Positions 27,877 through 36,078 of a stretch of 64,000 bases of DNA are shown piece by piece. The notes below the pieces were generated by a model, which did not search any database, was not told the origin of the DNA, and worked only from the letters and a program-made list of their open reading frames with translations. This DNA is from JAVWPP01 sp036635835 (lineage in GTDB: Bacteria; Bacillota; Clostridia; TANB77; CAG-465), in assembly GCA_036635835.1 (NCBI GenBank), contig JAVWPP010000001.1:124001-188000 (forward strand), given 5' to 3'. Every line of letters starts with the position of its first letter. The stretch's first letter is position 1. The translations under genes and the position numbers were made by a program.

Positions 27877-28110
27877 TTATTGATTTTCTTTAATATATTC
27901 CACCACGTCTGATACTGCAACGATTTTTTCTGCTTCAGCCTCTGGTATTTCTAAATCAAATTCTTCTTCAAGAGCCATAATCAACTCAACTATATCTAAT
28001 GAATCAGCTCCTAAATCATCTATAAATGTTGTATCCATAGCGATTTTGTCTGTTTCCTCTATTCCTAATTGTTCCGAAATAACTTCTTTTACTCTTTCAA
28101 AAATCTCCAT
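27877..28110 (-). CDS. acpP: Acyl carrier protein
   Basis: This 77-residue acidic, helical protein has the phosphopantetheine attachment site in GADSLDIVELIMALEEEF. It carries growing acyl chains in type II fatty acid synthesis. It is transcribed alone from its own promoter just downstream of plsX, with GAGGAGGTG before the ATG. Confidence 0.96.
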   Translation of the reverse strand: MEIFERVKEVISEQLGIEETDKIAMDTTFIDDLGADSLDIVELIMALEEEFDLEIPEAEAEKIVAVSDVVEYIKENQ

Positions 28111-28147
28111 TACAATTCACCTCCTCAAAGTTATCGTACTCATTGTT

Positions 28148-28176
28148 ATTATCTATTATCAACGTACGTTTGTCAA
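28148..28176 (-). promoter_or_regulatory. acpP promoter with a palindrome in the spacer
   Basis: TTGACA (28176-28171), 17 bp, GATAAT (28153-28148). The spacer contains the perfect palindrome AACGTACGTT (28161-28170), a possible operator. Confidence 0.7.
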
Positions 28177-28192
28177 TAGTTTTTGTAAAATT

Positions 28193-29215
28193 TTAATTAT
28201 TATTTTTCATTTCTGCTAAATCTGCTTTTATGTGCTCTATAATATCTGCTTTTAATATGTTATCTGCTTGCTTTATGCCTACAAAAAAGCTAAGTTTTTT
28301 TGATGAACCGTGTATTTTTACAACTGGCTTTTTAACGCCTAGTAAAACTCCGCCACCTTTTTCTCTATAATCATACCTTAAAAACGCTTCTTTTACAATA
28401 TCTTTAACAAAAAAAGCTTTAATTTTATTGATTAATGATCTTTTAAAAATACTAACTATTTCATCTTTAATTGTAAGCACAGCGCCTTCTAGAGATTTTA
28501 TTGCTATATTTCCTTGTAATCCATCACATACAATTACGTCATAGCCAGAATCAACAATATTTCTAGCTTCAACGTTTCCAACAAATTCGGGAACATTAGC
28601 TTTTAATAATTTATATGCTTCTTTTAAATCTGGTGTTCCTTTTTCTTCTTCTACTCCTATGTTTAATAAAGCTATTTTTACATTTTCTTTTTTTAACACG
28701 TATTTAGAGTATGCCTTACCGATTAATGCATATTGTAAAAGTGATAAGTCTTTAGCATTAGGATTTGCACCCGAATCTAAAAACACAACATCTTTTCCGT
28801 TTTTTGTTGGTATTATTGTAGTAAGAGCTGGTCTATGTATGCCTGGAATTCTTCCTAGCTTAAGTAATGCTCCAGCCATAACTGCGCCAGTACATCCAGC
28901 TGATAGAAAAGCAGTTTGCTCATGTTCTTTCATATAATTATATGCTACAACTATGCTACTATCTTTTTTCACCTTTATAGCCATTGCAGGTTCTTCATTA
29001 TTTGAAATAAACGTTTCTGCTTGTAATATGCTTAACTTTGGGCTAATCTCTTGCACATTTTCTTTTTTATAGTTCTCTTTAATGTATTCATTAATAGTGT
29101 CTGCATTTCCCACTAATTTTATACTAGATTCAACTTCTTTTGCAGCTTGAATTGCTCCATCTATTGCAACTCCTATTCCTGCATCTGCACCATATATATC
29201 TACTAATATTTCCAT
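28193..29215 (-). CDS. plsX: Phosphate acyltransferase PlsX
   Basis: The 340-residue product makes acyl-phosphate from acyl-ACP, the first step of phospholipid synthesis with PlsY. It has the YGADAGIGVAIDGAIQAA start, STGAVMAGALLKLGRIPGIHRPALT-like and LDSGANPNAKDL segments, and CDGLQGNIAIKSLEG. The family's first motif, usually DAMGGD, reads DIYGAD here, a mild divergence. It follows fapR by 8 bp. Confidence 0.93.
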   Translation of the reverse strand: MEILVDIYGADAGIGVAIDGAIQAAKEVESSIKLVGNADTINEYIKENYKKENVQEISPKLSILQAETFISNNEEPAMAIKVKKDSSIVVAYNYMKEHEQTAFLSAGCTGAVMAGALLKLGRIPGIHRPALTTIIPTKNGKDVVFLDSGANPNAKDLSLLQYALIGKAYSKYVLKKENVKIALLNIGVEEEKGTPDLKEAYKLLKANVPEFVGNVEARNIVDSGYDVIVCDGLQGNIAIKSLEGAVLTIKDEIVSIFKRSLINKIKAFFVKDIVKEAFLRYDYREKGGGVLLGVKKPVVKIHGSSKKLSFFVGIKQADNILKADIIEHIKADLAEMKNNN

Positions 29216-29223
29216 TTTTTCAC

Positions 29224-29784
29224 CTATAACGCTTTCAATATAAATTTTCCGCTGAAAACTTCAACGTCTTTTTCATTATATATTCTTATCCAAACTATAT
29301 AATTACTTCCTCTAACTTTTTTTACTTCTGCTTTAGCAACAACCACTTCAGAAGTTTCTACTTTTTCTCTATATTTAATATTAGCTATTCCTACTAAAGC
29401 TGCATTAGCTTTGACCACCGCTATAGCTAAGCTTTCAGACAATGCGTAAATATACTGTCCTCTTACAACTTTACTTTTTGCAAAGCCCATGTTTTTAGTT
29501 GTTTCCAATCTTGCAACTCCCGAAACACCAGGAACTAATTCTATTAGATCTCCTATGATTTCATCTTTTGAAATAGATGTCAGTAATTTAGAACTTTCTT
29601 TAGCTAAATCCTTTACTCGCTCTTTGCATTCTTTTATCTTTAAATGTTGTCTATCTAATCTTATTGTGTTAATACTAACTTGAAATTTTTCAGCAAGTTT
29701 TTCATCTGTAATATACGGATTTTTCTTTAAAAATTCTACTATTTCTATTCTTCTCAGATTTCGTTTTTCTGGAGTTTTAGACAT
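29224..29784 (-). CDS. fapR: Fatty acid and phospholipid biosynthesis repressor FapR
   Basis: The 186-residue product has an N-terminal helix-turn-helix (ITDEKLAEKFQVSINTIRLD) and a C-terminal hot-dog fold that binds malonyl-CoA in characterised FapR (GVARLETTKNMGFAKSKVVRGQ). I start it at the ATG (29784) preceded by GAGGTG, not at an upstream GTG inside that site. It forms an operon with plsX. No clear FapR operator was seen upstream, so autoregulation is not shown. Confidence 0.92.
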   Translation of the reverse strand: MSKTPEKRNLRRIEIVEFLKKNPYITDEKLAEKFQVSINTIRLDRQHLKIKECKERVKDLAKESSKLLTSISKDEIIGDLIELVPGVSGVARLETTKNMGFAKSKVVRGQYIYALSESLAIAVVKANAALVGIANIKYREKVETSEVVVAKAEVKKVRGSNYIVWIRIYNEKDVEVFSGKFILKAL

Positions 29785-29811
29785 TGTATTCACCTCAACA
29801 ATATATACTAC

Positions 29812-29840
29812 ATTATATTACATTAGCTTAGATTTTGCAA
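29812..29840 (-). promoter_or_regulatory. fapR-plsX promoter
   Basis: TTGCAA (29840-29835), 17 bp, TATAAT (29817-29812) on the minus strand, about 28 bp before the start codon. Confidence 0.7.
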
Positions 29841-29917
29841 TGTTTAAAACATATAAAGTGAGTTAATCTAAACTAGTTTGTTCATTTATATAGGTATATA
29901 CTATATATTTATATAAA

Positions 29918-29965
29918 AAAGAACTCTTAAACTAAAATTTAAATCAGCTTAAAAGTACTTTTATA
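29918..29965 (-). terminator. Terminator after the membrane protein gene
   Basis: AGTACTTTTAAGCT pairs with AGTTTAAGAGTTCT with one mismatch and G-U pairs, followed by TTTTTT on the minus strand. It separates the membrane protein gene from fapR. Confidence 0.65.
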
Positions 29966-29979
29966 TGCATAAAATATAT

Positions 29980-30837
29980 TTATATTTTTTTGGTTTCGCT
30001 TACTTTTTTATGTTTTTCAAAGTTAGTAATTAATACAAATATAAGCGGTATTTGTGCATAAGCATAAAAAATATTATTTGCTCCTATAAAGAATACAGCA
30101 AGTAAAATAAATATAAACATATTAATATTATTTATATTCCTAACTATTGTTTTTTTATAGTTGATGCTTGCAATTAATAAAATGGCAATAGATGTAACAG
30201 ATATAGCATATTTAAACATTACATTATTTTTTTTGTTTTGATAAAGTTCTTTTATGTTATATTCTTTATTGTTTTCACTACTATTTGAACTATGCTCATT
30301 TTTCTTATCTTGCTCTACTATATTTGCAGTTACTTTAGATATTTGATTAAATTCTATAAAATCTACACCCATTGCAAATATTATTAGAACTACTGATAGC
30401 ATTTGCAAAACTGCTTTTGTTCTATCGCTTATTGTTTTAAAATTACTTTTTCCTTTTGTAAATATTTTTTTTGAACATTTAAGTATAACTAAAAGTCCTA
30501 TTGTACTTATACAATATAAAATATAGGCATTCATTCTATACATTATGTCTAAAAAATATATAAATATATTTACTATATTAAAAATTAATAATAGATTAAT
30601 TGCATTTTTCTCGTTTGATTTATTTGCATTTGAAATTTTGTATATAGTTTTTATATTTATATATGAAATAAATATATTTAATAGTATATCTAAAACTCCA
30701 AGTATAATTGGTAATGCTTTTAAGTTTGTTTTAAAAATGTTAATTAAATATAAGGTATTGCCTAGTAGCATGTAAAATATAAAAAATTGAAGTATAATTA
30801 ATACTATTTTTATTATTTTAACACTTTTTTTATCCAT
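29980..30837 (-). CDS. Polytopic membrane protein of unknown function
   Basis: The 285-residue product has about eight hydrophobic segments and a hydrophilic, Asn/Ser/Lys-rich loop near residue 180 (KKNEHSSNSSENNKE). I start it at the ATG at 30837 because GGAAGGTGA lies 5 nt upstream; an earlier in-frame ATG lacks a site. It resembles no family I can name. It lies alone between the tuf terminator and its own terminator, so context gives no clue. Confidence 0.65.
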   Translation of the reverse strand: MDKKSVKIIKIVLIILQFFIFYMLLGNTLYLINIFKTNLKALPIILGVLDILLNIFISYINIKTIYKISNANKSNEKNAINLLLIFNIVNIFIYFLDIMYRMNAYILYCISTIGLLVILKCSKKIFTKGKSNFKTISDRTKAVLQMLSVVLIIFAMGVDFIEFNQISKVTANIVEQDKKNEHSSNSSENNKEYNIKELYQNKKNNVMFKYAISVTSIAILLIASINYKKTIVRNINNINMFIFILLAVFFIGANNIFYAYAQIPLIFVLITNFEKHKKVSETKKI

Positions 30838-30870
30838 ATAATTCACCTTCCTAGCTATATTATATATCAA

Positions 30871-30903
30871 GAAAATAGTATGCACAATAAGCGCATACTA
30901 TTT
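30871..30903 (-). terminator. Terminator of the str operon after tuf
   Basis: AATAGTATGC and GCATACTATT form a perfect 10-bp stem with a 9-nt loop. T-rich sequence follows on both strands. Confidence 0.7.
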
Positions 30904-30923
30904 TTATTTTTTATATTAAATTA

Positions 30924-32123
30924 TTATTTAATAACTGTAGCTACTGAACCAGCTCCAACAGTTCTTCCACCTTCACGAATAGCGAATTTTAATCCCTTTT
31001 CGATTGCGATAGGAGTTATTAGGCTAATAGTCATAGTTACGTTATCTCCTGGCATTACCATTTCTTTATCTTTTGGTAATTCAACTATTCCAGTTACATC
31101 TGTAGTTCTGAAATAGAATTGTGGTCTATATCCGTTAAAGAATGGAGTATGTCTACCACCTTCTTCTTTAGTTAATATATACACTTCTGCTTCAAACTCA
31201 GTATGAGGATGAATAGAACCTGGTTTAGCAAGTACTTGACCTCTTTCAATGTCTGTTCTTTGAACACCTCTTAAAAGAACTCCAGCATTATCTCCAGCTT
31301 CTGCTTGTGATAATTCTTTTCTAAACATTTCTATACCAGTAACAACTGATTTTTTAGTATCGATTAATCCTACAATTTCAACTTCATCAGAAATCTTTAG
31401 AACTCCTCTTTCTACTCTACCTGTAGCAACTGTACCTCTACCTGTGATAGTAAATACATCTTCAACTGGCATTAAGAAAGTTTTGTCTACATCTCTTTCA
31501 GGATTTGGGATGTAAGAATCAACTGCTTCCATTAATTTGATTATTGGTTGGTATTCAGGGGCACTTAAATCTTTAGAAGTACATTCTAATACTTTTAAAG
31601 CAGATCCTTGAATGATTGGAGTATCGTCTCCAGGGAAATCATATTTAGATAATAGTTCTCTGATATCCATTTCTACTAATTCAAGTAATTCTGGATCATC
31701 AACCATATCACATTTGTTCATAAATACAACAATGTAAGGAACTCCTACTTGTCTTGCAAGAAGTATATGTTCTCTTGTTTGTGGCATTGGTCCGTCAGAT
31801 GCAGAAACTACTAATATAGCTCCATCCATTTGTGCAGCACCAGTAATCATATTTTTAACATAATCGGCATGTCCTGGGCAGTCAACGTGAGCGTAATGTC
31901 TTGTTGCTGTTTCATATTCAACGTGAGAAGTAGAAATTGTTATTCCTCTTGCTCTTTCTTCAGGAGCACCATCTATTTGATCGTAATCTCTGAATTCAGC
32001 TCCACCAGATAAAGCTAATACTTTAGTGATAGCAGCTGTAAGAGTTGTCTTACCATGATCAACGTGTCCAATTGTTCCAATGTTTGCGTGTGGCTTATTT
32101 CTTTCGAATTTTGCTTTTGCCAT
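30924..32123 (-). CDS. tuf: Elongation factor Tu
   Basis: This 399-residue GTPase brings aminoacyl-tRNA to the ribosome. It starts MAKAKFERNKPHANIGTIGH, with P-loop GHVDHGKT, DCPGHADY, NKCD and the C-terminal RTVGAGSV. The ATG at 32123 is preceded by AAGGAGGA; an upstream in-frame ATG has no site. It has its own promoter in the fusA-tuf gap, as well as being last in the str operon. Confidence 0.98.
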   Translation of the reverse strand: MAKAKFERNKPHANIGTIGHVDHGKTTLTAAITKVLALSGGAEFRDYDQIDGAPEERARGITISTSHVEYETATRHYAHVDCPGHADYVKNMITGAAQMDGAILVVSASDGPMPQTREHILLARQVGVPYIVVFMNKCDMVDDPELLELVEMDIRELLSKYDFPGDDTPIIQGSALKVLECTSKDLSAPEYQPIIKLMEAVDSYIPNPERDVDKTFLMPVEDVFTITGRGTVATGRVERGVLKISDEVEIVGLIDTKKSVVTGIEMFRKELSQAEAGDNAGVLLRGVQRTDIERGQVLAKPGSIHPHTEFEAEVYILTKEEGGRHTPFFNGYRPQFYFRTTDVTGIVELPKDKEMVMPGDNVTMTISLITPIAIEKGLKFAIREGGRTVGAGSVATVIK

Positions 32124-32151
32124 TTTAAATTCCTCCTTAATATTTTTACCT

Positions 32152-32172
32152 ATCAATGTTTTTCACATTGAT
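32152..32172 (-). repeat. Hairpin at the 5' end of the tuf leader
   Basis: ATCAATGT (32172-32165) and ACATTGAT (32159-32152) form a perfect 8-bp stem around a 5-nt loop, at or just after the predicted transcription start. It may stabilise the mRNA. Confidence 0.5.
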
Positions 32173-32175
32173 GGT

Positions 32176-32204
32176 ATTCTACTATATTTTAAAATATATT
32201 TCAA
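32176..32204 (-). promoter_or_regulatory. tuf promoter
   Basis: TTGAAA (32204-32199), 17 bp, TAGAAT (32181-32176) on the minus strand, in the fusA-tuf gap. Confidence 0.7.
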
Positions 32205-32257
32205 TAGACTTAACTAATATTTTGCTAAATCTATTGATTTAATTGATTAATCTACAA

Positions 32258-34339
32258 TTAATCTTTTTTTGATCTTGCAGCTACAATAGATTCTAAAACA
32301 GACTTTGGAACTGATTCGTAATGACTTGGAGTCATAGAATAAGTACCTCTTCCTTGAGTTTTAGATCTAAGATCTGTTGCGTAACCAAACATGTCTGATA
32401 GTGGAACAAAGGCTCTAATGATTTGAACACCATTTCTTCCGTCCATTCCTTCCATCTTTCCACGTCTAGAATTAATATCTCCTATAACATCGCCCATGTA
32501 CTCTTCTGGAACTGTTACTTCTACCTTCATATAAGGCTCAAGTAACATTGCTCCACCTTTTCTTTGCGCTTCTTTAATTGCCATAGAACCTGCTACTTTG
32601 AAGGCCATTTCTGATGAATCGACATCATGATATGAACCATCTACAAGTGCAACTTGAATATCCACTACTGGATATCCAGCTAATATTCCTGTTTGAAGAG
32701 CTTCTTTGATACCTTCATCTGTTGGTTTCCAGTATTCTTTTGGAACAACTCCACCAACAATTTTAGATTCAAATTTATACCCTGAACCAGGTTCACCAGG
32801 AGTAACTTCTAACCATACGTGACCGTACTGACCTTTACCACCTGATTGTCTTACAAATTTACCTTCTACTCTTACAGCATCTTTTATAGTCTCTTTGTAA
32901 GCAACTTGAGGAGCTCCAACATTAGCTTCTACTTTAAATTCTCTTTTCATTCTATCAACGATGATATCTAGATGTAATTCACCCATACCTTCTATGATAG
33001 TTTGACCAGTTTCTTGATTTGTGTATGTTCTAAATGAAGGATCTTCTTCTGCTAATTTTACTAAAGCAAATCCCATTTTTTCTTGATCTGCTTTTGATTT
33101 AGGTTCAATTGCAATAGAAATAACTGGTTCTGGAAATTCAATTGATTCAAGAACTATTGGATGGTCTTCATCACATAATGAATCACCAGTTACAACGTCT
33201 TTTAAACCAACAGCTGCAGCTATATCTCCAGCAAATACTTTTTCAATATCTTTTCTGTCGTTAGCATGCATTTGAAGAATTCTACCAATTCTTTCTTTTT
33301 TGCCTTTGTTTGCATTAAGTACATAAGATCCTGCAGCAAGTGATCCAGAGTAAACTCTGAAAAATGTTAACTTACCTACATATGGATCTGTAGCTATTTT
33401 AAATGCTAAAGCTGCAAAAGGAGCGTCATCTGTAGAAGGTCTCTCTTCTTCAGTTCCATCTTCTAGTACACCTTTAATAGCTGGTACATCTAATGGTGAT
33501 GGCATGTAATCAATTACAGCATCTAACATTTTTTGTACACCTTTGTTTTTGTAAGAACTTCCACAGAAAACTGGAATCATTGTATTTGCAATAGTTGCAA
33601 CTCTAACTCCATTTTTGATTTCTTGCATTGTAAGTTCTTCTCCCTCTAAATATTTAGCCATAGTTTCGTCGTCTTGTTCTGCAACAAATTCAACTAACTC
33701 GTCTCTATATTTTTTAGAAATTTCTTTTAAATCTTCAGGTATTTCTTTTACTTCAATGTCTGTTCCTAAGTCATTAGTAAATATATATGCTTTCATATCT
33801 ACTAAATCTACCATACCTTGAAAATTATCTTCTTTTCCTATTGGAATTTGAAGAGGAATTGCATTTGCACCTAATCTTTCTTTTAACTGTGAAACACAAT
33901 TAAAGAAATCTGCTCCTGTAATATCCATTTTGTTTACATATACCATTCTTGGTACATTATATTTGTCTGCTTGTCTCCAAACTGTTTCAGATTGTGGTTG
34001 TACTCCACCTTTTGCGCATAAAACAGTAACAGATCCATCAAGTACACGAAGTGATCTTTCTACTTCTATAGTGAAATCAACATGTCCTGGAGTATCAATA
34101 ATATTGATTCTATTTTTATTCCAGAAACAAGTTGTTGCTGCAGAAGTAATTGTTATACCTCTTTCTTGTTCTTGAGCCATCCAGTCCATTTGAGCTCCAC
34201 CATCATGAGTCTCACCAATTTTATGAGTCTTTCCAGTGTAGAACAATATTCTTTCAGTTGTTGTTGTTTTACCAGCATCAATATGAGCCATTATACCTAT
34301 ATTTCTTGTATTTTCTAAGCTATATTCTCTTTCTGACAC
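32258..34339 (-). CDS. fusA: Elongation factor G
   Basis: The 693-residue GTPase drives translocation. It has AHIDAGKTTTTERIL, the switch II DTPGHVDFT, NKMD and the domain IV/V motifs (GGVVPKEY, PLSDMFGYATDLRS). It starts with GTG after a GGGGG ribosome binding site. Position between rpsG and tuf is standard. Confidence 0.98.
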   Translation of the reverse strand: MSEREYSLENTRNIGIMAHIDAGKTTTTERILFYTGKTHKIGETHDGGAQMDWMAQEQERGITITSAATTCFWNKNRINIIDTPGHVDFTIEVERSLRVLDGSVTVLCAKGGVQPQSETVWRQADKYNVPRMVYVNKMDITGADFFNCVSQLKERLGANAIPLQIPIGKEDNFQGMVDLVDMKAYIFTNDLGTDIEVKEIPEDLKEISKKYRDELVEFVAEQDDETMAKYLEGEELTMQEIKNGVRVATIANTMIPVFCGSSYKNKGVQKMLDAVIDYMPSPLDVPAIKGVLEDGTEEERPSTDDAPFAALAFKIATDPYVGKLTFFRVYSGSLAAGSYVLNANKGKKERIGRILQMHANDRKDIEKVFAGDIAAAVGLKDVVTGDSLCDEDHPIVLESIEFPEPVISIAIEPKSKADQEKMGFALVKLAEEDPSFRTYTNQETGQTIIEGMGELHLDIIVDRMKREFKVEANVGAPQVAYKETIKDAVRVEGKFVRQSGGKGQYGHVWLEVTPGEPGSGYKFESKIVGGVVPKEYWKPTDEGIKEALQTGILAGYPVVDIQVALVDGSYHDVDSSEMAFKVAGSMAIKEAQRKGGAMLLEPYMKVEVTVPEEYMGDVIGDINSRRGKMEGMDGRNGVQIIRAFVPLSDMFGYATDLRSKTQGRGTYSMTPSHYESVPKSVLESIVAARSKKD

Positions 34340-34369
34340 AATTTTTCCCCCTTTCGTACTATTTTAATT

Positions 34370-34840
34370 TTACCATCTGTAATGAGCAAAAGCTTTATTA
34401 GCTTCAGCCATTTTATGAGTGTCTTCTTTCTTTTTGAAAGCTCCACCAACTCCGTTGATAGCATCCATCATTTCAGCGGCTAATTTGTTTTCCATTCCGT
34501 GTTCATTTCTTTTTCTAGCATATTCTACTAACCATCTTATTGCTAATGCTTGTTTTCTCTCAGCTCTAATTTCTATTGGAACTTGATATGTAGCACCACC
34601 AACTCTTCTAGCTTTAACTTCTAGAACTGGCATAACGTTTTCCATAGCTGCTTGGAATATTTCCATTGGTTTTTTTCCAGTTTTTTCGCTTGCTATTGTT
34701 AACGCGTCATATACTAATCTTTGAGCAACGGATTTTTTACCATCCCACATTACTTTATTTACGAATTTTGTTAAAACAATTGATCCGTAAACTGGATCTG
34801 GCATTATTTCTCTTTTTGCTATATGTCCTTTTCTTGGCAC
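34370..34840 (-). CDS. rpsG: 30S ribosomal protein S7
   Basis: The 156-residue product begins MPRKGHIAKREIMPDPVYGS and has KPMEIFQAAMENVMPVLEVKARRVGG, the S7 signature. S7 nucleates the 30S head. In E. coli it also represses its own operon by binding the rpsL-rpsG spacer; the 109-bp spacer here is predicted to be structured. It starts with GTG after AAGGAGGG. Confidence 0.98.
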   Translation of the reverse strand: MPRKGHIAKREIMPDPVYGSIVLTKFVNKVMWDGKKSVAQRLVYDALTIASEKTGKKPMEIFQAAMENVMPVLEVKARRVGGATYQVPIEIRAERKQALAIRWLVEYARKRNEHGMENKLAAEMMDAINGVGGAFKKKEDTHKMAEANKAFAHYRW

Positions 34841-34870
34841 TTTACTTCCCTCCTTCTTTGAATTTATAAA

Positions 34871-34951
34871 AATTCTAGGTACTCAGATTATTCATCTGCT
34901 AGTGCTTTAATAACAAATATATATGTATTATCAAGCACCTACTTTAGAATT
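34871..34951 (-). promoter_or_regulatory. Structured rpsL-rpsG intercistronic RNA, candidate S7 target
   Basis: Three helices can form at once. The outer AATTCT (34951-34946)/AGAATT (34876-34871) encloses GTGCTT (34938-34933)/AAGCAC (34907-34902), with further pairing inside, and CAGAT (34898-34894)/ATCTG (34888-34884). Together they make a three-way junction. The 5' arm of the outer helix includes the rpsL stop codon. Confidence 0.5.
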
Positions 34952-35363
34952 ATTTTTTAGCTTTCTTAGCTCCGTATTTTGATTTGGCTTGTACTCTACC
35001 TGCAACACCTGCAGTATCCAATACACCCCTAACAATGTGGTATCTTACTCCTGGAAGATCTTTAACTCTTCCTCCTCTTATTAGAACAACACTATGTTCT
35101 TGTAAGTTGTGACCTATACCTGGAATGTAAGCTGTTACTTCCATTTGGTTTGTAAGTCTAACTCTGGCTACTTTTCTTAAAGCAGAGTTCGGTTTTTTAG
35201 GAGTTTGTGTTTTTACTACAGTACAAACACCTCTTTTTTGAGGAGCAGATTTATCTGTAGGTTGTTTTTTCCTAGAGTTATACCCCTTTTGTAAAGCTGG
35301 TGATTTAGATTTTGTAGATTTTTCATTTCTTCCTTTTCTAACTAATTGACTAAATGTTGGCAC
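34950..35363 (-). CDS. rpsL: 30S ribosomal protein S12
   Basis: The 137-residue product has the decoding-centre motifs KTPKKPNSALRKVARVRL and PGIGHNLQEHSVVLIRGGRVKDLPGVRYHI, where streptomycin-resistance changes occur in other species. Lys and Pro at the key sites are the ordinary sensitive residues. I start it at GTG 35363 (MPTFSQLVRKG), six bases after AGGAGGTG. Confidence 0.98.
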   Translation of the reverse strand: MPTFSQLVRKGRNEKSTKSKSPALQKGYNSRKKQPTDKSAPQKRGVCTVVKTQTPKKPNSALRKVARVRLTNQMEVTAYIPGIGHNLQEHSVVLIRGGRVKDLPGVRYHIVRGVLDTAGVAGRVQAKSKYGAKKAKK

Positions 35364-35423
35364 TTGATTCACCTCCTGTTTAATGAAATCAGATTACATA
35401 ATTCACATAGGTAATCCTTTAAT

Positions 35424-35452
35424 ATTATACAACAGAAGTTATGTTGTGTCAA
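35424..35452 (-). promoter_or_regulatory. str operon promoter
   Basis: TTGACA (35452-35447), 17 bp, TATAAT (35429-35424): a perfect sigma-A consensus on the minus strand. Confidence 0.9.
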
Positions 35453-35500
35453 GGCATTTAAGAGAATTTTCCTAAAAATTATATCTGTTATTTAAAACCC

Positions 35501-36001
35501 TCAACATTTTAAGTAAATACATATTGGCTTTATACAATTCTTACCAATTTTATGGGCAATTATCACACAACGTTCACAGTTATATTTGCTTAATTCTTCT
35601 TTTTTTATTTTAAACCATGCGGTATCAGTTAGCATATCTAAATCTTCGTTATATTTACCTTCATGATAAAATATATTGCTTGCTTTTTCTATTTTTTCTT
35701 TTACTTTGTTCATTGCTTTATATAAAAATTCATTTCTTTTTATTTGTTTTATATCTTCAATATTAGCATATATCTTTTCCATTCTTCTACCATTACCCCA
35801 GCGCTCAGATAGGTGAAAGGATGATTTTATGTTTTTACATTCTGTACATGGATCAACACATATTTTATAATCCGTATCTTCTCTATTTTCAACAGCTATT
35901 TCAAAAAACTCGACATTTATTTCGCTCAAACCTAATTGCGCGAGTAACGATAAAACCAATTCTTCATCATAATACAAATAAAAATTTATAATCTTCACCA
36001 C
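35501..36001 (-). CDS. Cysteine-rich protein of unknown function
   Basis: The 166-residue product has eight cysteines in two groups: C48, C52, C55 (CVDPCTEC) and C142, C145, C156, C161, C166 at the C terminus. This spacing suggests a metal or Fe-S site. No signal peptide or membrane helix is seen. It starts with GTG and has only a weak AAAGAG upstream, so expression may be low. It is divergent from the MurE-like gene with a 77-bp shared region. I recognise no family. Confidence 0.55.
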   Translation of the reverse strand: MVKIINFYLYYDEELVLSLLAQLGLSEINVEFFEIAVENREDTDYKICVDPCTECKNIKSSFHLSERWGNGRRMEKIYANIEDIKQIKRNEFLYKAMNKVKEKIEKASNIFYHEGKYNEDLDMLTDTAWFKIKKEELSKYNCERCVIIAHKIGKNCIKPICIYLKC

Positions 36002-36030
36002 ATCTCTTTATACATTTATATGCACTTTTA

Positions 36031-36059
36031 TTGATATATTTGAATTTTTATGATATATT
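36031..36059 (+). promoter_or_regulatory. Promoter of the MurE-like gene
   Basis: TTGATA (36031-36036), 17 bp, TATATT (36054-36059), followed by AAGGAG and the ATG at 36079. Confidence 0.7.
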
Positions 36060-36078
36060 TATCCGCAAGGAGAATAAT

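Noticed and set aside
29785..29850. FapR operator in front of fapR
   Set aside because: The TTAGTA...TACTAA type palindrome is not present; only AT-rich partial matches are visible.
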